This document shows positions 49,964-62,556 of a DNA stretch of 64,000 nt, one piece after another (the first letter of the stretch is position 1; every line of letters begins with the position of its first letter). Made by a program: the position numbers and the translations under genes. The notes beneath the pieces are model-generated. The model was not told where the DNA came from and ran no database searches. It saw nothing but the letters and a program-made list of their open reading frames with translations. The DNA comes from Pontederia crassipes (taxonomy: Eukaryota > Streptophyta > Magnoliopsida > Commelinales > Pontederiaceae), in the NCBI GenBank assembly GCA_030549335.1, contig CM060198.1:50247353-50311352 (forward strand). Direction: 5' to 3'.

Positions 49964-50598
49964 GGGCCCTGTTTGGCGATTAGAATCGGGCGCTAGTTCG
50001 TATGGTTTTAGCTAATTCCATTAAATGATTGACATTTGACGAAACCAGAATGAAACCTGATTCCAAAAAAAAGGGTCATGTGACCCTTTTTTTTCTTGCA
50101 TTGGTTCCATCATTTTGGTGGAACATATCTTTTTTTTTTACTTCACGTGTTGACCTGATTTTTTTCAATTTCCTTTATTTTTTTCTTTCTTTATTTTTTC
50201 TCTCACACACATGTAACTTATAAAATAATTTATTTATTAAATATAAATTATTTATTATAACATATTAATATAATATTAATTCTTACTTATTATTTCATTA
50301 AAAAATTTAATATTTTACTACATATAATTATTAAAAACCAGATTTTTTATTTAAATAAATTATTTTTTAACGAAATTTTTTAAACAAAACTTTTTATTAT
50401 TATTTACTAACAATATTTTATTTTATATTTATAATATCAATTTTTATTTCAAAACTTTCAAAAAATTGACCCATCACATCTACTTTTTTCTATCACATCA
50501 ACTATTTTATTCCTCATCATCACATTCCACTCCATTCAAACACAACTAAAATTATGGAAACTTGATGGAACTCTAGTTCTTGTCGTCAAACGACCCTG
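49964..50598. mobile_element. DNA-transposon-like element with GTTTG-type inverted ends
   Basis: The left end is gggccctgtttggcgattag. The right end, reverse-complemented, is cagggtcgtttgacgacaag. They agree over most of the inner part. The interior is AT-rich with no frame, and contains a perfect 14-bp-arm palindrome at 50065-50094. Target duplication is unclear, so superfamily (PIF/Harbinger or hAT) is open. Confidence 0.5.
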
Positions 50599-50723
50599 AT
50601 CTGCTGTGCATTTGATAACGTGTGTGTGTAAAGAAATTTCTTGAACAACCTCGCGGACATAGTTAGGCATGCAATATGAAGCTAATTACACCAAATTAAT
50701 GCAGCTTGATGAGCCAAAATTCT

Positions 50724-52643
50724 TGTAACAACCACAAAAAAATGATGGGTCCAAATAACAGCCCATTAACCATAACCTTGGTTAACCTATCATTAAAATT
50801 CCTAACCTCTTCTCCATGAGAGCCCCACAGTCGCACGACACCTTTTTTTCTTCCCCACACAAAGGCACCTCACCCCCTTTTCTCTTCAATCATCAAGTAC
50901 ATGAACTAGTGACTGAGAAATCTCTCCCCTCTCGTCAACAAGATAGCCGTCTCAAAAAGTGGGCAACATGATGGCGCACGAACAACGAGGAGGACAGCTC
51001 ACACACCCACCTATGATTCACACAGATCAAAGAAGAGACTGCAACGACACGAGGTGGGTGAATCGAAATCACCTTGCACAACTTAGAATAGATTGAACCC
51101 TCTCCGTGACACGATTTTAATGTATTGAAAGATGAAAGCAAGAAACGTTGCATGCCCTATTTTCCTTCTTGATTTCATGTTGTTTGATCAATTGCTCGCT
51201 GAATTTGATTCCTTTTGTTATGTTGATGTTTAATTGCTTGCTAGAAGATAGAAACTAGTTTAGGATGTTATTATGCCAGAGTTTTAAAAGAATTTTCATG
51301 TTTGAAAACAATCAGGACGCCGACCGATCGATCGGCCTTTGTTCTTCGTTAGCCATCGGTCGATCGATTTGCCGATCCCATAGCCGACTTCATCATAGAT
51401 CGACCGGTCGACCGATTCCCCCAATCGCACGACCTGACCAGTCGACCGATCCCTAAGTTCACTAGTCGACCGGTCGACCGTTCAATTGAACGGATTGACT
51501 GATCCTTGAATCCTACCATCCAACTTTTGAAACCACCGGTCAATCGATAGGAGCAGATCGGTTGATCGATCCAAAGCTCACCGATCGATCATTCCCCAGA
51601 ATTGGTCGATCGACTTTCGTGATCCCTTTTTATCATGTTTATCAACCATTCTTGATCTTGATTTGAATTTTGCCTATTCTTATTTGATTTATTATAATAA
51701 TGACTAAATTCGTGCTATATGATTTGTTCATGATCCATCCATGATTCAAGATATGAATTCACAAGATGATTCACTCCACCACTAATCCTTCCCGTTCTGA
51801 TGTCATGATTGAACAACGAATAATAAGATTTCAAAGCTATTAATAAGTTCAGATAAAAGATGAATAATGGATTGTCAATCCAATCAAGTGTCTCAAGATA
51901 AGGGTCGCTCCATTGGTCATGGTTTGATCACCCATTGACCTGTACAAGATTGTATCGTTTGCTCGGCATACCCCAAGAACTAAAAGCACATAAAGTCATC
52001 TTGATTTATAAATATGAACCAAGATTAAGAAGTATGATTAAGACAAGTCAAGTTACTGTTATGTTTATCAAACATGCTTATGATTCTAAGTTTACTAAGC
52101 ATCATTTAATTCTAATGATTTATGATATCCTTTTATTCCTCTTTTATCATGATTTATGATGTTGCCATGTTATCCCTTTTATTCAAGATAAGTATTTTAT
52201 CTTATCGTTGATTTCTCTATTCAAGTTATGCATTGTATATCATGTGATTCTCCACTAGGCTGTAAAATTTACGGAAGGACTTTCTTCCTTGTGTCTAATT
52301 TTCACAGGACCATGTCAGCGATGAGGTGGAGTAGGTGTATTACGATAAGACTCTGATGACAAGAAAGCGCATGAACCATAGGGCTTCTTAATTTCTTTTT
52401 TCCTTCCGTATTTATAGATTCATAATGTAGAACTTTATTATATTCATTAGAGATGATGTAGCCACTTTTTAAACTTCCATAATTAAAGTTATTCTTTTCT
52501 TTAATTTCCCTATTATTTTTTCTTCTGCTGATATGTCTCGATTCTTAACTGAGATATGGTCAAAAGTCAAAAGTCATAGTGTTTCCATAGCATCTTCAGG
52601 TTGGTCTTTGCCACGTGGCTGGAGTCGATTTAGGGGCGTTACA
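50724..52643 (+). mobile_element. Solo LTR (about 1.9 kb) with perfect target duplication
   Basis: It begins tgtaacaacc and ends ggggcgttaca, flanked by attct at 50719-50723 and again at 52644-52648. The TGTAAC...GTTACA border and length fit a Ty3/gypsy LTR. No pol sequence or second LTR is nearby. A GGTCGACC-rich stretch is at 51310-51615. Confidence 0.85.
51310..51615. repeat. GGTCGACC/CGATCGA-rich degenerate repeat
   Basis: The stretch is dense in the short palindromes cgatcgat, ggtcgacc (51406-51413, 51472-51479) and tcgatcga, roughly every 25-40 bp. It lies within the solo LTR. Confidence 0.7.
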
Positions 52644-53228
52644 ATTCTAATCCATATACACCATCGACGACTCTTTTAGAATACTGAAGTGATAACCGAA
52701 GAAAAAGCTAATCCGGTAATAAAAGATCCTAATTCGTTAATTAATACCAAATCCGATGGTGCTTAGCAGCTTCATTAATTAATTAATTATATATATATGA
52801 GTTTAATTCACCGGTATGGGGCCATTAATTGAAAGTACCTACGTACATTATACTACTCATATATGGGGTCGTACCCAATAGTTAACTAAGTTGCTTAATC
52901 AGGAGGCCAAGGCAGATCGACCTCCAAATTCATATATTATATATAGCAGCAAAGACGAACATAATAGATGGTGCTATTGGCAATTACGTGTTCGGGATGA
53001 CCAAAACCTAAAGTCTATTTGACACCGAGATTATATAGATGTGAATAAGTAATATCTAGATCACATATGCATGAAGCATCATTAACCACGTAGATAGTTT
53101 CGAACATCATAGATATCAAAACCGATAATTAAAATGTGATAAAAAAAATGCCAATTCCAATTTTAAAAAAAAAATTAAGTTATACTCATTAGTATTGCAG
53201 TCGTTGGTGGTTCCATAGAGCAAATTAT
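52644..53228. other. AT-rich intergenic DNA
   Basis: No frame, border or inverted repeat recognised. Confidence 0.45.
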
Positions 53229-55572
53229 AAATTACACAAATGGTCCTCCAACTTTGAGTCAATTTTCAATTGGTCCCTCAACTTCATGTTGGGTCGACAT
53301 ATAAAATTATATTTTGATGAAGCAAATCTCGAATGAGTAAAGTTGAAATGCTAAAAAAGTTTAAAGAAAAATGGATAACTTTATGCACTATGCTTTGATT
53401 AAATAAGTGTCACTGATCTCATTAGTTTTGGATGAATGTGAGTCAGAGTTGTAGAGAATTCTGTTAGCTTTCCATAGACTCCAAGATCGTCTAATTTGAA
53501 TAACCGTGCAAAAAGTTATGATCAAAATAGTGCAGGTCGGTCAACCCGCCAGTCGAAGCAAACAAGGCCGGTCGACAAGATACTGATCGACCAAATAGAA
53601 GATGTCGATCGATCGATAACTATTGAGCTTGCTCTGGACGACGTCGAGACTATACCGGTCGACAGTCCGATCGACCGATCAAGCGCAGAAGTTGAAGAAA
53701 ATGCGCAACGATCATATAGACCGGTCGACCGATCCAAAAGTGTGGTCGACCGGCCTCCGAGTCAAATGAACAGTAATGGTCAAATTTGACGGAGGAATTT
53801 GTGAAACAATTTCTGAACGAATTTTTCACACATTGAAGACTATAAAAGGAGTGCCAAAGAGGCCAAAACACTCGCTAATTAAAGAAAAGCTTCAAGTTAT
53901 CAAAGAGATATCATTTTCTTGAAGTTTTCATTTTATAGCTTTCTCTTCTTTCTCTCTTCTCTTCTTATGAGCATAGAATTGTAAAATAGAGAAACACTTT
54001 TGTTCGAAAAAAATTGAGAGAGCTCCTGTGTAAAAGAGGTTCAAAATCTTACCTCTTGAGCGAGAGAAATAGATTAGCTTCGTAGGAAGAGAGGTTGTCT
54101 TGCCTCTCGAAGCGGAGAAAAAACGGTGGTGTAAAGGGCTTTCTTCCTTGTCCCATTTGGAACAAAAAAAGTTCTAGTGGAACCTTCGGCGGTCTCGAGG
54201 TCGAGAAATCAGAGCGGGGACGTAGGCCAAGGTGTGGCCGAACCTCGTCAACAAACCACTATGTCTATTTGAGTTTGATTTTCTCTTTCTCTCTTCCTCT
54301 AATATTGAATTTATGATCTGAATTATAAAGGATTTAAGAATCGATTTTAAGCTTCCGCGATGGTTTTTGTGAAATCGATATTTTCGATTAAACACTAATT
54401 CACCCCCCCCTCTTGGTGTCCTTTGGGATCCTACACTTCAATTTATAACCAGAACGTTCCTCATCTTTTATTCTCTTGCACGATTAGTTATCTTGACCAG
54501 TGATAGTAGGTTTCCCAATTGCCTTGTATATGTGGCCGACACGTCAACCGTTTCTCTCTCATCCATGTCATTTAAGCCATTCACATTATTTAACGCTTTA
54601 ATCCAGATAAATTACATGGATCATCCCCCAACTTTGAAGAGATTTCTAAATAGTCCTTCAACTTTGATATTATTACACGATTCATCCACTTGACCGGTAA
54701 GAAATAGTCTCTCGATTATTTTGCTATATGGCATAATAAAATATAATAAAAAAATTTAACTAGCTAACATCAGATAATAAAAAATATTTTTAAAATGCGA
54801 ATGAGCTGACAGAGGGGAAGTGTCGGCCCCCCTCTCTAAGCTCTCCCTTTGGCGAGTTGGCATAGGGGGTGTCGACCCTTCTCTCCAAGCTCGTCCACTA
54901 ATGAGCTTCGTACCAGGGGCGTCAACGCCCCCTCGCAAGCTCGTCGACAACCCTAAACAATTCAAATTTGTGAGATTATAAAAAATAAAAATGATAAAAG
55001 CATCGACGAATTCACGAAGGAGCGTTAGCGTCCCTTGTGCGAAGCTCGCTAGTGGACGAGCTTGAAGAGAGGGGCCAGCGCCCCCTATGCCAGCTCGCCA
55101 AAGGGAGAGCTTGGAGAGGGGGGCCGACACCCCTCCTCTGCCAGCTCGTCCGCACCCTAAAATTTTTATAATATTATTTATTATGTGATGTCAGCTAGTT
55201 AAAATTTTTATTATATTTTATTATGTCACGTCACAAGATAATCGAGAGACTATTTATTACCGATCAAGTGGATGGATCGTACAATAATATCAAAGTTGGG
55301 GGACTATTTAGAAATCGATTCAAAGTTGGGGGATGATCCGTGTAATTTATCTGGTTTAGAGCGTTAAATGACGTGGATGACTTAAATGACGTGGATGAGA
55401 GAGAAATGACTGACGTGTCGGTCATGTATGCAAGGCAACCGGGAAACCACTATCGCCGGTCAAGAGGACTAATCGTGCAAGAAAATAAATGATAAGTGAA
55501 GTTTTGATTATAAATTGAAGTTGGAGGACTAGTTGAAAATCGATTCAAAGTTGGGGGACTATTCGTGTAATT
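53229..55572. mobile_element. Long fold-back element split by a solo LTR
   Basis: The left arm (53229-53286 continued at 54441-54790) pairs with the reverse complement of the right arm (about 55140-55572) over roughly 410 bp. One example is aattacac at the left border against gtgtaatt at 55565-55572. The centre (54790-55140) is itself partly self-complementary (repeats of gagcttggagagggg and its complement). Without the LTR the element is about 1.2 kb and has no transposase frame. It fits a non-autonomous DNA element with long inverted repeats, such as a MULE-type MITE. Confidence 0.75.
53287..54435 (+). mobile_element. Solo LTR (about 1.15 kb) inside the fold-back element
   Basis: It starts tgttgggtcgac and ends gggatcctaca, with the perfect 5-bp duplication cttca at 53282-53286 and 54436-54440. 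Removing it rejoins the fold-back arm. A TATA box (tataaaagg) is at 53841. The end (aattcaccccccc, then tcttggtgtc) resembles large Ty1/copia LTRs. A GGTCGACC-rich stretch is at 53535-53755. Confidence 0.85.
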
Positions 55573-55605
55573 ACCCATGGTTTATGTAATCCTTAATCCT
55601 TAAAC

Positions 55606-55880
55606 ATTAGGAAATCCGAAAATCTCCATTTTTTTTGTTTCGTTTTAAGGACCTTTTTGCTTTCTTGCATCCTAAACCAATAAACAATTTATGAGCATGC
55701 ATCAGCTCTCGATTGTCTTGGAACTTCGAAAAAATTCTTATAAAGATTAGGAAATCCGAAAAAAACTTTTTTTTGTTTATTTCGGCATAAGGACCAAAAT
55801 CTGCGTCTTAAACCTATAAATATTATGTGAATATGCATGCAACAATTCTCGATTCTCTTGGAACTCTGATTTAAAAAAGG
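55606..55880. repeat. Tandem repeat, unit 140 bp, two copies
   Basis: attaggaaatccgaaaa begins units at 55606 and 55746. Each unit ends near ctcgatt(g/c)tcttggaact. The end of the second unit recurs beyond the copia element at about 61630-61720. Confidence 0.75.
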
Positions 55881-56018
55881 ATGATGGGGCTTGGTGATAA
55901 GATATGAGATATGGCATGGAATCTAAGTTATGCAAATTGCAAGTCCTCAAATTTGTTAAAATATAATTTGATAGCAGATAGTTTCGGTTCGTTTAATTTA
56001 GTCAGGATTTACCGTTTA

Positions 56019-59000
56019 CATTTTGTTGGATTGTTATTTATGCGAGTCCGACTTCGAAACAAGAAAAAAAAAGAGAAAAGCTCGGATTGATTGAATCCGA
56101 AAATGAGAAAGAATCGACAGAGGATAGCAACAAAGAAAAAGAAAAACCATGTTGATGTCAAATATGAACCTGACACGGGGGAGAAAAAGAAACCCAACAT
56201 GAAGTCTATTCTTGAAGCTATAAAAGGACAAGTCAGCCGTGACAAGGTATAGGGCTCACGACGTACAACCACTAAGAGAGAGAAAGAAAAGAAAACTTCG
56301 GAGTTCGTTTCGGAAATGAGTTCTTATTCGTTCTCGATGAAATTTCAGGCATTACTTCTCAGCAACCTTCTCATATATTCCTCATATTCTGATGAGATCG
56401 TTCTGACTTCTATCCTCAGTTTCGAGAGACATTTATTTTGTGGCATTCAAGATTAATTTTTAAGATTATTATTGTATTCCTCTGCATAATTTAGAGAAGA
56501 TATTTTGTAACCTACTATTATTTCATAGTGAAAAATCTACTGCTTGCTCCCGTGATTTTTTTCTCTCACGTTGAGAGGATTTTCACGTTAATCATTTGCG
56601 TCTTTGGTCTGATTTAATTTCTTTATATTATTATCATCATCCCATTATTATTGTGCGCATTAAAAGAGAAAAAAGATAATTTTGTAACTATTAGTTCAGC
56701 CTTTTTTTCCCAACATTGGTATCAGAGTCTGATCAAGAAGCACACATAATAATGGAGGAAAATAATGCCCCCAGTCGGATGCATGTGCTCACAGGTACAA
56801 ATTGTTCTATCTGAAAGCCTCGAAAGAAAGACTACTTAAATTGCATGGACCTTTATGATCCAATCGAAGGTGATGCTGCAAAGCCCAAGAAATGAATGTT
56901 AAAAAGTAGAGTAGGATTAAGACCAAGACAATCGCATAAATCTGACAATGGGTCGACGACAAGGTGTTTCATCATATCGCAAATATTGATGAACCCGACG
57001 AAGTGTGAAAAAAATTGCAAGAAATGTATGAGCGCAAATCACCGCAGAATAAGGTACTATTGATGAAGAAACTTGTTAACTTGAAGTACAAGTATGGACA
57101 TTCTGTTGGAGAACATCTTAGCAGTTTTCAAGAATTAATTAACGTCCTCAATAAAAATCGTGTTTGAAGATGGGATCCAAGCACTACTACTGCTGAGTTC
57201 ATTACCTGATAGTTGGGAAACGCTTGTTATCTCTCTGAACAACTCTACTTCAGGTGGACAACTATCTTTAGAAACTATCAAGGATAGTTTGTTCAATAAA
57301 AAAATGAGAAGGTGAGAGCAGAATCTCAATAATAAATCAGAGGCATTCATCGCAGAAAATCGTGGGAGAAATAAATAGAGAAACTCTCACAGTCATGATA
57401 GATCAAAGTCAAGAGGCAAGTCGAAGTCCAGAAAAGAAGTCACCTATTATCATTGTGGCAAGCCATTGCACTTAAAAAAGGAGTGCAGAAAATTAAAGCG
57501 TGATCAATCACATGAAGGGTCTGAAAATACTGAAAATGAGAAGAAGGACAGTGGTGGAAATAACGTTGCGGTGGCTACATCAGATGATGTATACTTTCTT
57601 ACTCAAAAAAAGGAAGAAGATGATGTCAATGTTGTGAGTCAAAATTCAGTTTGGATCTTAGACATTACTGCTTCATTCATGTTACCCCTCACAGAGATAT
57701 ATTCTCAACATATAGAGATGGAGCATTTGGGTCAGTAAAGATGGGGAACAAGTCAAAATTCCAAATTATTGGCGTCGGAGACATTCAGTTGAAGATCAAT
57801 ACCGGATGCAAGATTGTGCTCAAAGATGTGAGGCATGTACCAGAGATACGTCTTAACTTAATTTCAGTTGAAAAATTAGACGACGATGGCTATGAGAGCA
57901 ACTTCAAAGGGGGAGTGTGGAAATTCAAACGAAGTTCACTCCTACTGGCGAAAGGAAACAAAGATGGTACACTCTACAAGACTAAAGCACAACACTGCAC
58001 CGAGGAGATAAACGTGACTCCAGAAATGCCATCCTCTGAGTTATGGCACAAGCGTCTTGGTTACATAGATGAGAAAGGACTTCAGATATTAACTCAACAA
58101 AATCTACTACCAGGTATGAAAGACACTTCACTTGACGTATGTGTTCATTTTTTGGCTGGTAAGCAGACTATAGTTACATTTAATAGAACTTCTTCATCTA
58201 GAAGTTCGCACGTATTTGATTTGGTGCATACTGATGTCTGCTCTATGAAGGATAAAACTCTAGGTGGTGATCTTTATTTTATTACATTTATTGATGACCA
58301 TTCTAGAAGAGTCTGGGCTTTTCTTATAGCACACAAAAATCAGGTGTTGACAGAGTTCAAAAAATTTCATGCCAAAGTCGAAAGAGAAACTAGCAAAAAG
58401 CTCAAATGTATTAGGGCATCAATGGCGGCGAATACATAGGCCCGTTTAAATAATACTGCAACACCTATGGCATCAAACTTGAGAAGACAGTTCCCAAAAC
58501 TCCGCAGCAAAATGATGTTGCTGAGAGGATGAACAGAATAATTGAGGAACGTGTCAGATGTATGCTACTACATGCCAAGCTATCGAAGGGATTCTGAGGT
58601 GAATCAATGATGACTGTAGTCGAACTGGTTAATCACTCGTCATCAGTACCTCTGGATGATGACATACCTCTGAAAGTCTGATAAGAAAAGAATGTTTCAT
58701 ACAAGCATATCAGAGTGTTCGGTTGCAGAGCCTTTGTTCATATTCCCAGTGATGAGCGTTCAAAACTTGACAGCAAATCGAAAGAATGTATCTTTCTCGG
58801 ATATGGAGGTGATGAATTTGGTTACAAACTCTGGGATCCTGTTAACAGGAAGGTTATCAGAAGTAGAAATATTGTATTCATGAAACACCAAACAATTGAT
58901 GATCCGTCGAAGGACAAAGAGCCAACTATCTTGATTGATTATCTAGTTGAACGGAGTTCAGTTAACGCACCGATAGAAGATGACATTGCTCCAAAAGCTG

Positions 59001-61439
59001 ATCAGGATGACAGTAGCAGTGATAGCAGCTCATATGATTCATATATACCTTCGGATAGTCAAGACAGTGATGATGAGCCACATGTCAAGCATAATGCACC
59101 AGTGCAAGAGCCTCAGTTGAGAATATCGAACAGACAAAGACAAGAGTCAAAGCGGTACTTCGCGACTGAGTACGTGTTATTAACTGAAGGGGAAGAACTA
59201 GTGTGTTATCAAGAAGTCTTGTCGTATGAGCAGAAGAATGAGTGGATGAAAGCCATGCAGGACGAGATGCAATATCTACATGAGAACAATACTTACAAAT
59301 TGATGAAGCTTCCTAAAAGGAAGAGGGCACTTAAAAACAAGTGGGTGTTTTGACTAAAGAGTGAAGAGAATAATCCACACCCAAGATACAAGACAAGGTT
59401 AGTTGTCAAGGGATTCAGTCAGAAGAAAGGAATTGATTTTGACGAGATATTCTCACCAATGGTCAAAATGTCAACAATTCGAGTGGTTCTTGAATTAGCT
59501 GCTACCAAGGACCTAGAAATTCAATAATTAGACGTCAAGACAGTTTTTCTCCATGGTGACTTAGAAGAAAAAATTTACATGGAGCAGACAGAGGGTTTTC
59601 AATAGAAAGGAAAAGAAAACCTGATGTGTAAATTGCAGAAAGCTTGTATGGACTCAAATAGGCACCTCGTCAGTGGTACAAGAAGTTTGAGTTGTTCATG
59701 ACACAACAAGGATACAATAAAACTAGATCAAATCATTGTGTCTTCGTGAAATATTTTTCACATGATGATTTTATTATCCTGTTGTTATATGTTGATGACA
59801 TGCTTATTGTAGTTTAGGATAAAAGCAAGATTGATAGGTTAAAGCAAAAGCTGAGTCAATGCTTTTTCATGAAAGACCTAGATGCAGCAAAGAATATTCT
59901 TGGCATGAGAATCACCCATGATCGAGAGCAGCGCAAGCTATGGTTATCTCAAGAAACGTACATTGATAAAGTCTTGAAAAGGTTCAACATGAAGAACGCA
60001 AAGGCAGTTACATCGTCACTTGCATGTCACTTCAAGTTGATTTCTAGACAGTGTCTGAGGGATACAATCGAGAAGCAGAAAATGAAGAACGTCTCATACG
60101 CATCTGCAGTTGACAGTCTGATGTATGCAATGGTTTGTACAAGGCCAGACATAGCATATGCAGTTGGTGTGGTGAGTCGATTCCTATCAAATCCTGGTAG
60201 AGAGCATTATGATGCAGTCAAGTGGATTCTCAGATATCTTCAAGACACGTCTAAGATATGCTTATATTTCGGAAACACTGAGCCAGTGTTAGAAGGATTT
60301 ACTGACGCTGGCATGGCAGGAGACATTGATAGTCGAAAGTTAACTTTTGGTTACTTGATGACATTCGCAGGAGCAACAGTCTCATGGCAATCCAAGTTAC
60401 ATAAGTGTGTTGCACCATCAACGACTGAAGTAGAATATATCATTGCTACTGAAGCATGCAAGGAAATTCTGTGGATGAGATAGTTTCTAAGGGACTTAGG
60501 TTTGACGCAGGAGAAGTACATTATCTACTGTGACAATCAGAGTGCTATACATCTGAGTAAGCATTCTAGTTTCCACACTAAGTACAAGCACATTGATGTT
60601 CGATATCATTGGATTCACGACGAAATGAAGAAGAAGAAATTCCTTCTCCGAAAGATCCATACTAACAAGAATACGTCAGATATGATGACGAAGCCTTTAT
60701 CAAGAGAGAAGTTCGAGTTCTGCAGGGAGCATGCAGGCTTGGTGGATTTCTATGCATAAACAAAAAGGGGGAGTTTGTTGAATTTTTGTTTATGCGAGTC
60801 CGACTTGAAAAGAAGAAAAAAAAGAGAAAAGCCGGATTGATTGAATCCGAAAGTGAGAAGGAATCAATGGCCGATAGCAACAAAGAAAAAGAAAAACCAT
60901 GTTGATGTCAAATATGAAGCCGACATGGAGGAGAAAAAGAAATCCAACATGAAGTCTATTCTTGAAGGTATAAAAGGACAAGTCAGCCGTGAGAATGTAT
61001 AGGGCTCAGGACGTACAGCCACCAAGAGAGAGAAAGAGAAGAGAGAGAAAAAAACTTTGGGGTTCATTTCGGGAATGAGTTCTTATCCATTCTCGATGAA
61101 ACTTCAGACATTACTTCTAAGCAGCCTTCTCATCTATTTTTCATATTCCGGTGAGATCGTTCTGACTTCTATCCTCAATTTCGAGAGATATTTATTCTGT
61201 GACATTCAAGATTAATTCTTGAGATTAATTCAGAGAAGATATTTTGTATCCTACTATTATTCTGCTTGCTCCCATGATTTTTTCCTCTTATGTTGAAAGA
61301 TTTTTCACGTTAATCATTTGTCTCTTTAGTCTGATTTAATTTCTTTATATTATTGACATCATCCCATTATTATTGTGCACATTAAAAAGGGAAAAAATAA
61401 TTTCGTAACCATTAATTTAGCCTTTTTCTCAACACATTT
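56019..61439 (+). mobile_element. Complete but decayed Ty1/copia retrotransposon
   Basis: LTRs are 56024-56715 and 60776-61434 (tgttg...caaca), with the perfect target duplication cattt at 56019-56023 and 61435-61439. The primer binding site tggtatcagag (tRNA-iMet) is at 56717-56727. The polypurine tract aaaaagggggag is at about 60762-60773. Both LTRs have a TATA box (tataaaagg, about 56219 and 60969). LTRs differ by substitutions and indels (692 against 659 bp). The gag-protease-integrase-RT-RNase H order is Ty1/copia. Confidence 0.95.
56752..60759 (+). pseudogene. Copia gag-pol, many stops and frameshifts
   Basis: A start ATG at 56752 (MEENNAPSRMHVL) is soon followed by stops. The zinc knuckle at about 57440-57475 reads YYHCGKPLHLKKEC, with its first Cys gone. 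Protease (57651-57720) has WILDITAS in place of WILDSGAS, and a frameshift follows. The GAG-pre-integrase and integrase core lie at 57730-58439 (FDLVHTDVCS, FITFIDDHSRRVW). Integrase tail and linker are at 58715-59353. RT pieces are at 59354-59880 with LLYVDDMLIV (about 59785). RNase H is at 59869-60759 (CTRPDIAYAVGVVSRFL, ending DMMTKPLSREKFEFCREHAG). At least six in-frame stops make it non-coding. Confidence 0.92.
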
Positions 61440-61529
61440 TTGTTCAAATATTGAATTAGTTCAAATATTAATATCTTCAGACATTGGGGGGTTCTAAACT
61501 ATGACACATAAGAAAAGCAAATCCAGACG

Positions 61530-61950
61530 AGTTGGTCTTATATATTTATCAAGATCAAGACCCCAAAGCTGAAAGTAGTGTTAAAAGAACTGCATTTTTC
61601 TCCAATTTGCTACTGATGATTCATCAACTCTCTCGGTTGTCTTGGAACTCTGACCAAGTGGGGCTTGGTGTCAAGATATGAAGATCATACCCCAGTTATG
61701 CAAATTGCAAATCCTTCAATTTTTTAAGAACGTTAATTGCGTACTGAGCAGAAAGAAACAGTTAGTAAGGTGTCAATCATGCAGACGTCTTTGTTTCAAA
61801 AGCATCTCTATGATTAAATTAGCCTTGCAGGTAGACGATCTGTTGAGTTGGTATGACAGATATGTCAAGTTTAAGACCCTAAACTTAAAGTGGTGTTAGA
61901 GGAGCTGCATTTTGTCTACAATTTTCTACCCATGATTCATCAAACTCTCA
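61530..61950. repeat. Direct repeat about 316 bp apart, upstream of the laccase
   Basis: agttggtctta at 61530 and agttggtatga at 61846 start two similar segments of about 100 bp. Both continue through aagaccc, gtgttagagg/gtgttaaaag, ctgcattt and atgattcatca. The segment between carries ctcttggaactctga-type sequence shared with 55845-55975 on the other side of the copia element. Confidence 0.65.
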
Positions 61951-62459
61951 TGGGCAAGCTCAAACATTTCGCCACAAATAAGAAAATTTAAAGACACGTT
62001 GATATCATATTTGGATAAAGTTAGGATTTTTGAGATATATTATGCATCGAACGAGAATTTTAAGGCAACACAGAATTTTGTTAGATAAAAAATTGAAGAA
62101 TATACAAATTAAATTATTTTCTATTTGGATTCTTAAGAAATTTATATAGACGCCCTTTTTACAAATTATAGGAGTGATATATCGATTTAAATTCTAAATT
62201 AATTCTTTAAAATTAAAATATTTATCTCGTAATAAAAAAATAATTCAATCGAATAACAAACATAATTTGTCATAATATTTTGGCACGAGGCTCCTCCGCC
62301 CCTCACGCCTCGGAATGAATTTCCAATTGGGATATGAGAGGAGAATTAGTTGAGGTAGGTAGCATATATAACCAACCATGCACATGTGCCTTCTTGTATA
62401 TTGGACTCTTGCAAAAGACAACACGTAATGAACAGTCAAGTGATTGTGTTCAATGCCAC

Positions 62460-62466
62460 TATATAA
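62460..62466 (+). promoter_or_regulatory. Putative laccase TATA box
   Basis: tatataa lies 91 bp before the laccase ATG, at a sensible distance for a start site near 62490. Confidence 0.6.
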
Positions 62467-62556
62467 GGAGTTCAATATTTTGCACTTCCAACAGCAGAAA
62501 AAAGATCGAAGCGTTCACTCACTCTTCCCTCATAAACAAGGCAATTAATTTCTCTT

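Noticed and set aside
50065-50094. Hairpin followed by T run as a bacterial-type terminator
   Set aside because: Eukaryotic context with no gene ending there; it is symmetric and inside a mobile element.
54756-55130. 124-codon minus-strand frame in the fold-back centre
   Set aside because: The sequence is the self-complementary centre of a MITE; no family resemblance.
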